Shown: positions 10,988-33,498 of the stretch, in pieces
Layout of the letters: every line of letters begins with the position of its first letter
How positions within the stretch are numbered: the first letter of the stretch is position 1
Assembly: GCA_015657535.1 (NCBI GenBank)
Contig: JADHZB010001994.1
Location: 3,566-67,565 of the forward strand
Length of the DNA: 64,000 nt
Direction: 5' to 3'
From: Nephromyces sp. MM_2019
Lineage: Eukaryota; Apicomplexa; Aconoidasida; Nephromycida
The notes under the pieces: generated by a model
The model's database searches: none
What the model was told of the DNA's origin: nothing
The model's input: only the letters and a program-made list of their open reading frames with translations
Position numbers and translations under genes: made by a program

Positions 10988-13198
10988 TTTATATATAATA
11001 AAAATATCAGATTAAACAATGATGAGTTTATCTTTTATTATGAGGAGGTTTATTACTTTATTAACCGATTCTGAAAAATTCAAATGAGTATATATAATTA
11101 ATTAGAATATTTTATAACCTTTAAATTATTTATTTAACCAAACACAATAACTTTTTAAACTATTTTTTTGTATTATAAGACATGATAAAACAAAGATATA
11201 CATGATTACGTATCCATACTTTTATTTGAGAATATTTTTTGTACATGTTTTAAATATATTTCTATCTATCTGGGTTTGTATGTGATTATTATATCTGTTA
11301 TAATTTTATTAAGCTATTTTAAACTACACTATTAAAAAAATTAATTCAGAACTAATTCGTTTACTCATATTTCGTAATTTCTCAAGTGTTTCAGTACTAG
11401 AGTATATGTGGAAAAATAATCAATTATATTCCTCATAAAGTTGGTATTTGAAATTATTTGATTCGGAACTATTACGACTTAGAAAAGTTGTAATTGCCAT
11501 TGCGCTTCAATATCATATCGAAATAATTAAAATCATTGTTACTATAGCTCAAGAAAAAGATTTGTTTAATATTACAGTCAGCACTAAGTAATTTTATTGA
11601 AAATCAGCTTTTTTATGTTCCTTTGCACCAATTATAACTCAATTACACACTATTCTAGTTAAATTCGATACAACGGTTACGTAATTCTCACAGGACAATA
11701 ATTTTTTATTTGAATAATATTTATAAGTTTTTCTGGCCTCGAACGTGTAAAACTAGCTGAAATAAAATTTTTACGAAAGTTCGCTGAAGATTAGCTGTCA
11801 AATTTGGTTTCTACGAAAATTTATGTCATTAAGTTAACAGCCGAGAAGAACCAGTTTTTATTGGTATGCTATTTGGGAAAATAAAGGAGTTAGTTACATA
11901 CTGTCTTCAGTGGCAAATTAATCTATACAGATATTTAACTCACTTAATTTTAAGTGAGTCCAACATATGACCTCTTCTTGGAATTGAAAATAACATTTTC
12001 CCTAAAGTGTATCTAACTCGCTTAAAAATTGTTAGTTTGATTGATAGATATAAAATCCTTTAAAGACAAAATTCAGTCTAAGAAAATTCATATTATTTTG
12101 AAATAATAATAACCCAATGAAACTCTTGATAAAATTATGATGCTTGGTGTTGACTTACAACGGTTTACAATATATCTGCAAGAATTTTTGTAACTCCTTT
12201 TATAAATTTGTACTTGAAATGAATCCAAAAAAACATACATACATTCATTGATAATCAAGAATTTCGGAATACCATAGATCCCCTAAAACCAAATTTCATT
12301 TATCCTTTTTGTTAGTTTATAGAAATTGATAAGCTAAAAACAATTATATTCAGTAAAAAAGTCTAAAAATAGAAAAGAAGCTCGTTTATAGCATTAATAT
12401 ACTTCTTTATATATTATCAAGTTTATAAAATGTAAAAAAAATTAGAGATTTATAATTTTAAAAGGTTGATTTGGTTTACTTAGCGTTTAAAATAGTTATA
12501 ATTAAAATTCACAACATTACAATTATATAGATAATTAGGTAATTTTTTACATTGAATGATTAGGTCTATTTAAAATGTTAAGTATAAGAGCGAGACACGA
12601 TGCAGTGATTTGATTTAATAGTGGAGTTGTTAATTTATAAAAATATTTTAATATTCAATCTATTAAAAAGAAATTCACTAAATACTACGATTAAATAAAA
12701 TGATTTGAGTAAATTGATTATTAATTTAGTAAAAGCTTATTAATAATTGCAAACACTCGCACCAAATTTTTCAGAACATGTAAGAGCTGTCCCTTTACAA
12801 ATTCGACAAGCAAACTTATAATATGAATAGATCTCACTTTTTAAAAATATATAATCTGAATTCTGAACATATATACAAATCACTCTTCACATAAATTAAC
12901 AAACATGAAAATTCATAAAAATGCATCTGTATGCATATATAGGTAAACCTATACAGATTTCAACACCTCAGAATATACAGGAAAAAATAATAACAACTAA
13001 TTCATTGCTAGTAAATTAAAATTAAAAAATAACAGTTTCATGATTTACATAATTAATAGAACAATTGCCATAATGATTGCTTACATATAATCCTTGCAAC
13101 TATAAACAAAAATAGAGGAGGAAAAGAAAAGGATAATATATAAGAAAAGTTTATTTTTAATCTATTGAATATCGTTTTATTATTATTTTAAATATCTC
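10988..13198. other. No gene seen
   Basis: Plain AT-rich DNA, nearly free of TG/CA microsatellites, between urate oxidase and the tRNA gene. I found no long open frame, no paired splice sites around protein-like sequence, and no structured RNA. Confidence 0.6.
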
Positions 13199-13278
13199 GA
13201 CAGGATGGCCGAGTGGTCTAAGGCGCCGCGTTAAGGCCGCGGTCCGAAAGGGCGTGGGTTCGAACCCCACTTCTGTCA
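13199..13278 (+). tRNA. tRNA-Leu (anticodon AAG)
   Basis: A full cloverleaf is readable. The acceptor GACAGGA pairs with TTCTGTC (one G-T). The D arm is GCC/GGC. The anticodon stem CCGCG/CGCGG closes loop TTAAGGC with AAG in the middle. The long variable arm TCCGAAAGGGC marks a class II tRNA (Leu/Ser), and the T arm is GTGGG/CCCAC with TTCGAAC. Base 13278 (A) is the discriminator; CCA is not encoded. No intron. Internal A and B boxes are present, and T-runs shortly downstream (13283 on) suit Pol III termination. It decodes CUU, and CUC by wobble if A34 is inosine. Confidence 0.96.
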
Positions 13279-15229
13279 CAACTATTTTTATTTTTACATT
13301 TTATTCATTAAAAAGTCTAATTAAACTATACTGGAATAATATATATAACTAAAAGATCTTCCTGTATCATCAATTAGATTATAAATTGTCATAACAGTCA
13401 ACAGTATTACACTTTTTATGGTCCGCAACAATTTAATTATTCACGGTAGACTCGTGTAAGTTTTCAATAGTAATAATATATACTAAAACTTCAAAAGTCA
13501 TTATGAATATTATTATTCTCAATAAACATAAAATTTTATAAAAGATTATGAGAAATTTCACTATAAGAACAACTTATAATTCAGCAGCTTGATGTTCTTT
13601 GTTAATTTAGCTTAACATAACAAAAGTAATAGCAAAAATTAAGCATAACATTAGAACCATGCTGGCTTATGTAAAATTATATGCCAATCAGAGAATCTGA
13701 TTTGATAGCTGGTTTTCTTAAATGATCCTTACAATTTACCTACCATCAATTTCAATGTCTATGATAAAAAGTTACACAATGCTGAATCGATTACATATGG
13801 CAACAGTACGTGTGACTTATGCTACATAGGTGATGCGTTAACTTAGCATCATTACACACCTCTTTCTATCTATTGAACATAACCTATCATATAACAAAAT
13901 TACACACAAAAAGTCAAGTTGAATATATAAGAATTGAATTGCATCGATTTCCTCTGTATATAGTAATTAGCCAAAAGCGTTCCCCATTTGGTGTCCATAT
14001 AAATAAAATTGTGTGTGTAGAACTCATCGGTTTATTTAAACTCGTGCTTTCATTCACTCTACTTAATTAACACCCTTAGACCAAGTCATTTAAGCCAAAA
14101 CAAGACTCTGTAGTATTTATATATTTAAGTAGGAGTTTGATGAGTATAATGTAAGTATATCTGCGTGTGTATTTGATTTTGTGTGTTTAAACTTATTATT
14201 ATTAATATAAATTAAAAGTGAATTCACTGAAGCCATGTGGAGCTTTGAGTAATAAGATTTATGAATGCTTTATGAAACATGTTGGTGACTTTTAATATAA
14301 ATTAATAAATTACTCAATCACACACTTTGTAAGAATTATTTTATGTGTAAATTTAAAATCCTTCTACTCAGATTAACGATCTCTGAGACTCACTATGTAA
14401 TGGAGTTAAAATATGATCAAATTATATACAGCTAAGGATTGTTTTAGTTATGCTATTATTTAATTTATACGCACAATATTTAAGATAGTGTATTATATAT
14501 CCGCTCGAACCTATAGCCTACACATTTATTAGCAATTTGTACACATCCCATGAACATAATCATATAATAATTTTGTAAACATATATATAAAACATATATA
14601 TATACAATTACTCTCAACATTTAATCATATATGTCCTATCATTTCAGACTTTCATACACAGCTAATGTAAATACACACACCCAAAACAATAATAACATAT
14701 GTGTATTTATATATGTATGCTTAGATGAAATCACTACAATATAAACCTATTCAACAAGACTTTAATACACATATCAAAAGTGCTACTTGTCCTACAAATA
14801 TCGATTCAATTCTAAGTATATAGAAAGGTTCGACAAACACAGTAATTCTAACAAGACCCATATATGCACTCTCAATGCTATCTAAGATTTAAACATACAC
14901 TATCAATGCTATCAAGACCTGCCACACGCTTAGGATTATGAAAGACTTACACACAGTGCTTTGCAAGACTGACGTACACAAACTCAAACTCCACCCATGA
15001 ATCAAGACCTACATAACCATACTCAACTTGACCTAAATATCAAGACTTATATATGTTGATGCCCTAAACATTCAAACAAGACGTTCATAGCTGAATAGAC
15101 ACACCATATATAAACATATTTATAACTAAACTAGCATATACACATATGTATAACCCACCCTATACACACACACATGAAAAGTTAATATGCATATTTCTCC
15201 CTTCATAATGCACTTCCACTTAGTTAGAA
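13279..15229. other. Spacer with a cluster of CAAGAC-type words
   Basis: AT-rich DNA without a convincing gene. TG repeats are sparse at first, and CA-containing sequence appears towards 15100. Between about 14750 and 15085 the word (T/A)CAAGAC recurs seven times (see findings). The open frame at 13873-14070 has no exon context or family resemblance and is left out. Confidence 0.55.
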
Positions 15230-16510
15230 ATGCGTTGGTTTGTTCCGAGGCCTCCAGGGGGTGGGCCTGCCCCCCTCATTTACAATCCAATTAAGAGTGG
15301 TTTATATTTACTTATTATTATACACGTTGTCCTCATACTAGTTTCGTGTGCAAATTTCTTACTCCCCATCATCTTCGACATTAACTGTAGCTTGTTAGCA
15401 GCAAATACGTATTACACAGCCGTGTGTTCAGGTCCGTTTCATATATAACTATATGTATATATGAGTGTATGTCAATTGTATGTTTGTTAGGTTGAGTTTG
15501 TGTTTATGTCCTTTATATATAATATTGAGAAATATATTTATTTGGTTATGAACTCATGGAATATAAAATTTTGTGATCTAAACGATCAATGTATTATAGT
15601 GGTACCAAAAGTTTATATTGTATCGATATATACCACTATATACTATACATACCTGTAAAGCCATGATCTGTGTACACATACTGCTCAAGTTTTATTATAT
15701 ACTCATTCAATTCACACATATTCCCATATCCCAATGCATATACTCACCCATACCTCATTCCACTCAAACACATCAAACCCACATACACTTATGCCTCACT
15801 CTATCCCAACCCACTCATACCATACTCCACAAGCACATACCATACACTCTCCAGTTCTACACATGCCTATACCGCACTCCAAACCCACACAAACTCACCC
15901 CGCACTCAAGTTAAGCAAGCACCCATACCACACTCAACCCGTAGACCCCCATACCACACTCTAAATCCACATACATGCCACCCAACACCCGCATGCGACA
16001 CTACAACCACACACACGCATATCGCACACAACCCTAAAACACCCAACCCACACTACACCAGCATTCACCTATATAAGCACATACCCATCTTCCGCACAAC
16101 ACATAAACGCTCAAACCTCACATCAATCATACACACATTCCCTACGCTACCATTTTTTTATAATAGTGGTGGCCTTTACTATGATATGCTATTACTCATT
16201 ATTATCTGGTAGGCGATGGGGAACAGAGAAGGAGTGGGGGGTTGTTTCCATAATAACAATTTCAATGGCAATTGTAAACCTAGGGACAAGTGCTTGGGGT
16301 ATATTTATATTAGTAACATCTTCTCAGTCAATATATGTGCAAACAGATATACCTGAATCTTGTTTAGAAACTAAATCTTATGTGTTTTTTTATTCGAGTG
16401 CGCTGGTAATAGCTGCACACATGTTTGTAGCCTTTACCTGTGGTTTCTTTTCCTTCTTACTCAGTAATCGCTTAAGTAAACGTTTAGATAATTTGAGGAA
16501 TCTTAATTAA
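15230..16510 (+). CDS. Four-span membrane protein, unidentified
   Basis: Two exons, 15230-15431 and 16167-16510, join in phase 1 to give 181 residues. The donor (G|GTCCGT) is weak but the acceptor (TTTTTATAATAG) is good. The 5' frame stops soon after the donor, and the hydrophobic pattern continues smoothly across the join. A Pro/Gly-rich cytosolic-like start (RWFVPRPPGGGPAP) precedes four strongly hydrophobic segments at about 22-48, 56-76, 87-110 and 130-158. A basic tail (RLSKRLDNLRN) follows. The last loop has a Cys (PESCLETK). The layout is tetraspan-like, but there is no CCG motif, so I do not call it a tetraspanin. The 735-bp intron is filled with a degenerate CATACC/CACTC repeat. Confidence 0.7.
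15730..16140. repeat. Degenerate C/A-rich repeat in intron
   Basis: Imperfect units built from CCCATACC, CACACTC and CACATAC fill most of the intron of the four-span protein gene. All three plus-strand frames are open for long stretches here (Pro/His/Thr-rich), an effect of the repeat and not evidence of coding. Confidence 0.75.
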
Positions 16511-17300
16511 TGTATATATATGTGTGTGTAGGGGTAAGGTGAGAGGGTGGTGATAAGGTGGGTATATCTGATCTAGAGAGAGGTTTTCTGATGTCTATAG
16601 TTTGTATATTGTGTCTGGAGAGGTATAGAGATGTGCCTAGTGTGTAGGTTACATAGAGAGATGTAGTGTGATGTATATATAGTGTGTATATAGGTAGAGA
16701 AATAGAGATGTGTGTAGTTGGTATGGTATGTAGAAAGAGGAAGTATGATGTAAACTTAGTGTGCATGTTATGTAGAGATATGTTGATGTGTAGTATATAG
16801 AGTATGCATGTATGTTTTGAGAGGTGAATTCATGTGTTGAGTGTATAAATTGTGTAGTAGGAGGTATACTTGTATATAGTGTATAGGTTGTGTATGTAAG
16901 ATTAAAAAGGTGCGAGTATGTATTTGGTGTGTATGTGTTAAGAGATATGAATGTGTGTATCATGCATTTCTTGAGAGATATCTAAGTTTGGAGTAGTTAT
17001 GTTATAAGTATCATGTGGTATCTGAGTGTAAAGATATGTTATGTGTGATATAAGTGTCAATACATATAATTTGAATAAATTGTGTGGATGTAAGTGATCC
17101 AAGTGTACTTGGCAAAGTGTGTGAAAATAGAGAATCTGTGTAACATATTCATAGTGTATATACATTAAAATATCAAAGGATTTCAAGTTTTCATGGCTGT
17201 TTATAAATTCCTAAAGCGTTTTTCTCAATTTAAAAAAATAAAATAAAAAATAAAAAATCCTTATTCCCACTCGCACATCCCAATCTCAATTACCCTCAAT
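16511..17300. repeat. Degenerate GT/GA-rich repeat spacer
   Basis: Spacer of loosely repeated words such as GTGTATGTAGAGAGATG between two convergent genes (four-span protein, + strand, and AP2 protein, - strand). Minus-strand open frames here (16503-17186) are His/Thr/Tyr-rich repeat translations. No gene is supported. Confidence 0.6.
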
Positions 17301-19672
17301 TTATACACACACACTATGTTCTTGTTGTATAAAAATCTTGTTATCATTGTTTATACCCCAATCAGTATTTGTTTTCTCAGTAGTCCTTTTCTTTACACCA
17401 TTCCCCCTCCTTGCACCCTTCCTTTTTATTCGGCTCCTATTATTTACATTTACAGCTGTACTTACATCACTTTTCTTAACACCGTTATTACCTACATCTA
17501 TGTTATTACACACATCAACACCATCCTCTTGATAATCATCATCTATACACTTGTTCTTATTACACATTTCTCTATAACAATTCAATGCGAATTGATGAGC
17601 CTTTTCTTCACCATATTCATTGATACTAAACCCTTTTGCCTTGGTCCTACCATTTTCTTGCCATCGTGCAATCCAACGCTTATTTCTTAGTACAACAACC
17701 GATGTGTGTACATTGTTATTATTAGCCTTACGATTGATAGGTAGACCATATTGAACTCGAGCCTCTATAGCTAATTTCTTAGCACCCTCCATGCCAAAAC
17801 GTGCCACTGAGAAATACTTCCTCAAATATTTACCTTGTTCTTTCCTTATACCAGCTATCCACCTCTTCTTTATTTTATCATAACTTACACCTTGTAGAGG
17901 TACCTCTTGTAAGGCTAAATTATCCAGGTCTAATGTCTTGTTTTGTGTGTGTTTGTTGGGTGTGTTCTTAGTATGGTTTTCTGCCCTCTTTCTAGGTGTA
18001 GGTACAGCCCTCTTTGGATTGATTATAAAAGGATGTCTAGAATGGTCAGGTGAGTGTGGTGCGGGTGTGCTGTGTGTAGATAAATCAGTTGGAGGGGTGT
18101 AAAGAAAATCATTGGGTCTTAAGAATAGGTGGTTTGATGTGTGCTGTGTACTATATAAGAAATCATTAGGTTCTAGTAATGTTCCGTTATCTAACGTATG
18201 TATATCTTCTTGTTGGGTGTTGTAAAACAAATCATTGGGATGTATTGAAGTGTGTGTGTAACCCATTAATAAATCTTCCATCTCATGGTTTGATACACAT
18301 TCGTGAGATGAAATGGTTTGATAGGGTAATGTGTGCTTTTCTTTATACATTTCTAAACCATTGACAAATGTCGATACTGAGGGTGATGGTGGTAAAGAGT
18401 CTGAGCTTGGTGATGGTGAGTGCGAATTTTCAACCAAATTAGACGGTTTCAATGTTTGTGTAGACTCCCATAAAGAATTTGAACCTAGTAATGAAGAAGT
18501 CGTTGAAGTAGATGATGTTGATGGGGTTGTTGATAAGTCTGACATCGACTTGTGTTGAACTACACACACACCTGAATTTTTATCTTTTGTAAATGTATGC
18601 AATAAACTTGGGTTACTTTTGATGTGTGTGTACTTTGATTCAGTTTGAATTATATTTGGTTTTGTAGATATAGCAGAGATGGAACCCTATTAAAAAATAC
18701 GAGATTAGTTAAATGTGTGTAGAGAAATGTATTTAATTTTTATTCAAAAATTAAGATTCAAGTATTATAAACATCTATGTTATGATGTATCCTAAATATA
18801 TCATCTGTACACTAAATCTTATTTACATATCCACACATTAAGTAGTGTATGCACACACATAAACACAAAGTAGACGCATATATATACACAAAATAGATAC
18901 ACATATAAATACAAAATAGATACATATATAAACACAAAATAGATACAAACATAAAAACAAAATATACACACTCATACACACATTATACCAATAATTTTGG
19001 GGAGAGTGCAACAGAGTGTGGGCTGGGTGGATTTGATGGTACAGCAGACATGGCTAATTTTTGTATAAAACAAGCGGGATCAAAATGTGTGTGATGATCA
19101 GGACAACTCTCAAATGATGTAAATGCATTACACACATTATAGTATTCCTTTAGGTTCATATCATGTTTTGAACACACATTTTCACTAGTAATTTTTGAGG
19201 GTTTATCCTCGTTTTTAGTGGTTGATTTCTTAACGAAAAATTGTGTGTAATCATCCAAATTCAATGGTTGTGGTGTGTGTATGTTATTCAAAGGTTCCAA
19301 ATGTCTAAGTAACTCTGTGTATGTACTGAGTGTTGTATTAGCAACTACACACACACGTTTCAAATCATTGAAAATATAAGATATGAGTAGGGCATCCAAA
19401 TTGGTCCTTATCTGTTTTCTCTTACAAGGCTCTAAGCTAGAAATATCCTGCCCATTTGATATACACTCTTTGAATACACACTCATACGCTAATATTTCCT
19501 CTATATCTTGACACTGTGTTAATTTGTGTGCATGTAATGTAAACGGTGATACCTCTGTAGGTATATAGGAGGTGTGTGTGTGTGTAGGGTGATTAGGTAC
19601 ATCATAAAAATCCCTCAAATATCTCAATAATATGAGTGTCCTTGATATCGGTATAGATCTGTGTGTGTCCAT
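17301..19672 (-). CDS. ApiAP2 DNA-binding protein with two AP2 domains
   Basis: Two exons, 18989-19672 and 17301-18686, join in phase 0 (LL|GS) and give 689 residues. AP2 domain 1 is at about 494-544 (GVSYDKIKKRWIAGIR...ARFGMEGAKKLAIEAR). AP2 domain 2 is at about 558-605 (NKRWIARWQENGRTKAKGF...YGEEKAHQFAL). Both show the WxA strands and following amphipathic helix of ApiAP2 regulators. The N-terminal exon has a helical stretch (about 75-130, with FNDLKRVC and LLRHLEPLNN) that resembles the ACDC domain often linked to AP2 domains; that part is inference. Between them lie a Ser/Pro/Thr-rich linker, three PNDxxY repeats (about 378, 401 and 419) and a basic patch (KRAVPTPRKR). It presumably acts in the nucleus as a sequence-specific transcription factor. 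ATG 19672 is tentative: a possible 23-bp intron just upstream could extend the protein. Confidence 0.85.
18840..18985. repeat. Degenerate ACAAAATAGATAC repeat in AP2 intron
   Basis: About five degenerate units of some 24 bp around ACAAAATAGATAC fill most of the single intron of the AP2 gene. Confidence 0.75.
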
Positions 19673-21240
19673 CCTGTTTACAACGTGTTGTTTTACCTGC
19701 GTGGGTGTAGATAGTATTTTAGTGTATGTATGGGTATGGGGATTGTGTGTATGTGTAGATATTGTATGTGTGGATATTGTTTTTATGTGTGGGTATTGTG
19801 TGTATGTAGGTATTGTGTGTATATGTGGGTTTTGTGTGTATGTATGGGTATTATGTTTATATGTGGCTTTTGTGTGTATGTATGGGTATTGTGTATATGT
19901 GTAGTGGATGAGATGTGTTTAGAGTCTTGCTGTTCAAGGGTAGTGGAGACGGTGTAGGAATTATGGTGTTGATTTTTTATATATGTGTGTATATGCTAAA
20001 AAAAACTTAGTTGATATTATGGGTGGGTGTGTGTGTGTGTGTGTAGGGTATGAAATGAGTTTTGTGGCGTGTATTTCTCAAACCTACGTCAAATTGCTTA
20101 GGTATAAAGGTTTATTTTTGGTGTGAAATTTGAGCTAGTCGATCGTTTAGTGGAGAGGTGGGGCATCCAATGTGTGTGTACATTTCCTCTTTGTATTTTT
20201 ATTAATATATACACATATCAAAATTGTTGATAAATTTTATAGAAAATTTATATCAAGTGCATAGACTTTACCAATTGGAAATTAACAACTGAAGATCAAT
20301 CACATTCAAAAAATGTACATGGAGATGTATATATATATATATACATATATGAGCGTGTAGAGGATATATACACATATCAATGTGTGTAATTCTAATATAA
20401 AAGATAGTTTGACTTCATCATATTGATATATTCCTTATAATTATATAGGTTACATGTTGTGGTCCTTTGATGTGTGTGTGTGAGGTATAATAATTCAACT
20501 CATTGAAAGATGATTATCTGTTTGTATGTATATATATAAATATATTAAACACAATCATACTTAAACACCATATAAAAATTTGATTCCCACACCTGTAAAG
20601 GCTTAACTCCCTCAATGTAGCCTACTTCTTAGGCAAACAGATAAATATAGAATTCGATCAGATGTGTAGTGTGTATAGTTATATATATATATATATATCA
20701 CAAGTCTTTCTATAAATGTATGTGTGTGTTATTTATGATCATCATTTTACATACAAATAATTAGGGTCTAAAATTTGAATAGATTTAATGTATCAAATAT
20801 GATATGTTCCATAGGTTTTGTGTGTAAAAACAAGAGTGTGGGATAATTATATACACACACACATAGTATTATGATTGTGTGCAGTTTGCTTTAAAAACAG
20901 ATCACATTTAATAAAAATGTGTGTAATTAATTTTAAGAGGAAATTCGATGTTTAATTCGAATGAAAATTTTTAAAATAAAAAACACCCAATTTTATTATA
21001 ATTAGTTGATGTGTGTGTATATATATAAATTTTTTTTTATGTGTGTGTGTGGGAGAGAGTTAGCTTAATCAGATAGAGGGGACTTAGTTATTGTGGAGTG
21101 TGTGGTTGTGTGTGTAGGTTGTTGAAGATTTATAGTTTGTGAATATATATATGTGAGATAGGGTCTTGAAGATTATACATACATGTGTGTATATGTATAT
21201 GTGGGTATGTGTATGATGTGTATGCATTTGTTTGATGTGC

Positions 21241-21275
<35 letters not shown>

Positions 21276-23803
21276 AGTATGAGTGTGTGTAATTTGTATA
21301 TATATGTAAGTTATGTTGATATATGATTGATTATTTATATTTATATATATATAATTCTACATATGTGTGTATGTGTAATGTGATTGTGAGATTGTGTGTG
21401 CATATGTTTAGTTGTGAGTTGTGTAGATGTAGAAGTAAGAACATATAATTTAAATTGTTGTTTAAGTGTGTAAAGATTTATGTAAAATTATTATTTTTAG
21501 ATATTCATTTCCATCTCTATGTTTTACTTAGTTTGTTTATATATATATATATTGTTTATGTTTGTATTGTAATTGGTGTGTGTAAAGTATTTGATTAGTG
21601 TGTGTGAAGTATTTGATTAGTGTGTGTGTAATTTCCCTACAATCCACATAACAAAAGTGTACATACACAATAATAAACCACTACATACTAGATACCAAAC
21701 ATTACTAGCTGGAAAAAGACTTACTAAAACAAAACTAGTCAACCCACAGTTTCAAAACTAAAATTTAAGTAGTAAAACACATATATATAAAAATTCTTAA
21801 ACACAAACGTAACAGACCCACAAATACGCCAAATATGAACCCAACAAATAACAAAGAAAAGAAACGAAAGAACAAGACCACACGGGAAAAAGAAAGAGAA
21901 CAATGAATTTTTGTGAAAAAAAGAAACCTTTTATTCACAATTTTAATTTAATTTAATTTACTTTTCCTTTTAATTTTAGACCTTGAAACCATTCACGTGA
22001 AAACTTGAAAAGAAAATTATATTTAAAAAAAAAAAGCTCAATTTTTAACCTTTAAAGTTGAGAATATACAACGTTTTAACCTTCCAATTTTAAACTTTAA
22101 AATCTTCATAAACTGATACTTACTTAATTCCTCAATATACCTTCGGTTCTTAAGAAATAAATCCCTTGCTAGTAAGTGAAATTTTAGTAGCGCTTCATAA
22201 GCCCTTTTTGCCCAAACTAGACGAGTCGTCATACGCAAGCGACACCTAGTCAATCTAATTTAATCTAGGTGTGCAAAATCTACACAATCCCGTATCTGAC
22301 GTTAAGATATAACAGTTTTTAACATGTTAAGCATATATTATAGACAATGTGTGTGCATAATATACAATCTGCAGGTGTAATATATAATGTGTGTGTATTA
22401 TTTAAAATACATGTTTTATGTATATTTGGTATGTGTACGGTGTATGACTAATTGAATTAGTGAATTTACTGTGTGAAATATCAGTGAGTGTTTGTTTGAA
22501 TGTGTGTAGGTTAAAATAATGTAGTATGAATAGATTATATAGTAAATAAAAATGGTTCACTGTAATATTATGTGCAAGTAAACATTAATTTAAAAATAAA
22601 TGTATTATCTACACACACATAATTTCAGGCAATATAATTGAATATATTATTTATTTCTTAGTACGTTATTGTAAATTTTTTTTTTCATTAGACCCATCAA
22701 AGTCAAGTATCAAATATATGTTGTGTGTGTGTGTTGTGTTTGAATATATTTTAGGTGTATGTATGTGTAATGTAAGTGCGTGTGTGATTGTGTGTGTATT
22801 GTAAGCGTGCGTGTGGGTATGTATGTGTGTATTATAATTAAGTGTTTCGAAAAAAGAGAAAATTATATATATAAATCTAAACGACTGTTCAGACAAGTTT
22901 AATAAAATCGAAATAAAAAAAATTTATCACTCTCGAAAATTATTGTAAAAACTATAAATAGTAATATATATATATATATTACTATTTACAGTGTATATCT
23001 ATTTTTGTGGGTAATGAAATAGTTGGGGTGAAAGTTTGGGAGTGTGTGAAAAAAGGTTAAAAGGTATATTGTAAATATAGGGTGTGTGTGTGTAATATAA
23101 ATACAATGCTATATGATAAAGTTTGATTGTCAATAAATAAGCTGAAATATTTACCATATGAAAATTGTGTTAAAAAAAAGTGTGATTATATAATGTTTTT
23201 TATTTAACTCAAGTACTTACAGTATTTGTGATATTTTGAATGATTGTGTATGTTTGTGTGCTTAAAGATAATATTTACATATAGTACATATAAAGAAAAT
23301 ACAAGCAAACTTGACAAGTGTGCATATTATATATATATAAGATCAATGTGTGTGTGTGTATGATAAAATTTAAATAGTGTAATTTTTAATAAATTTAAAG
23401 TATCTTTGTGGATTGTGTATATAAGATTATGGGTATACATTGTGTATATGATATCTTATCAATGTAGATATTTAATAAAGTGTAATTAAAAGGGGAATAT
23501 TATGTGTAACTCATCGATATAGTATATAATTAGATTTTACACTTCAATAATTGATACTTTACATATGCATATATCAAAATGTGTAAGCATAAATAAAGTA
23601 AAGTCTTCAAATGCTACACACTTGTTTTATAAGGAGTAAAATTGCTTCATTATTGGATGATATACAGAGAGTTCTCGTACTCTATAATTCTTAAATGTGT
23701 GTAAGTGTATTTGTATGCTTTTCTTAGCTATATATATTTGTAGTGTGGGTATAATGTATATGTGTAATCCTCATTCATAGATAGCACGTGTGTGTTTTGA
23801 AGG
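19673..23803. other. TG-rich spacer, AP2 5' side to PKG 3' end
   Basis: Between about 19730 and 19910 lie degenerate TATGGGTATTGTGTGTATG-type units directly upstream of the AP2 gene. The rest carries frequent TG and AT runs. One stretch (21640-22260) is TG-poor and holds the weak ORF listed separately. I see no other exon-like islands. Confidence 0.55.
22038..22232 (-). CDS. Small basic helical ORF, doubtful
   Basis: A 64-residue open frame from ATG 22232. It is Lys/Arg/Leu-rich with protein-like composition (TRLVWAKRAYEALLKFHLLA, then NRRYIEEL). A GTAAGT donor follows EEL near 22117-22122, so it may be one exon of a spliced gene. The pattern faintly recalls small LYR-type mitochondrial proteins, but I cannot support that name. 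It lies in a TG-poor patch, unlike its surroundings. Confidence 0.25.
   Translation of the reverse strand: MTTRLVWAKRAYEALLKFHLLARDLFLKNRRYIEELSKYQFMKILKFKIGRLKRCIFSTLKVKN

Positions 23804-33498
<9,695 letters not shown>

Noticed and set aside
13873..14070. 65-residue plus-strand ORF
   Set aside because: No family resemblance, no exon context; consistent with chance in AT-rich DNA.
15618..16212. 180-residue Pro/His/Thr-rich plus-strand ORF
   Set aside because: It lies in a repeat-filled intron, several frames are open, and it runs through the acceptor site of the next exon.
17316..17690. 124-residue hydrophobic plus-strand ORF
   Set aside because: Antisense shadow of the AP2 gene, whose minus-strand frame contains two recognisable domains.
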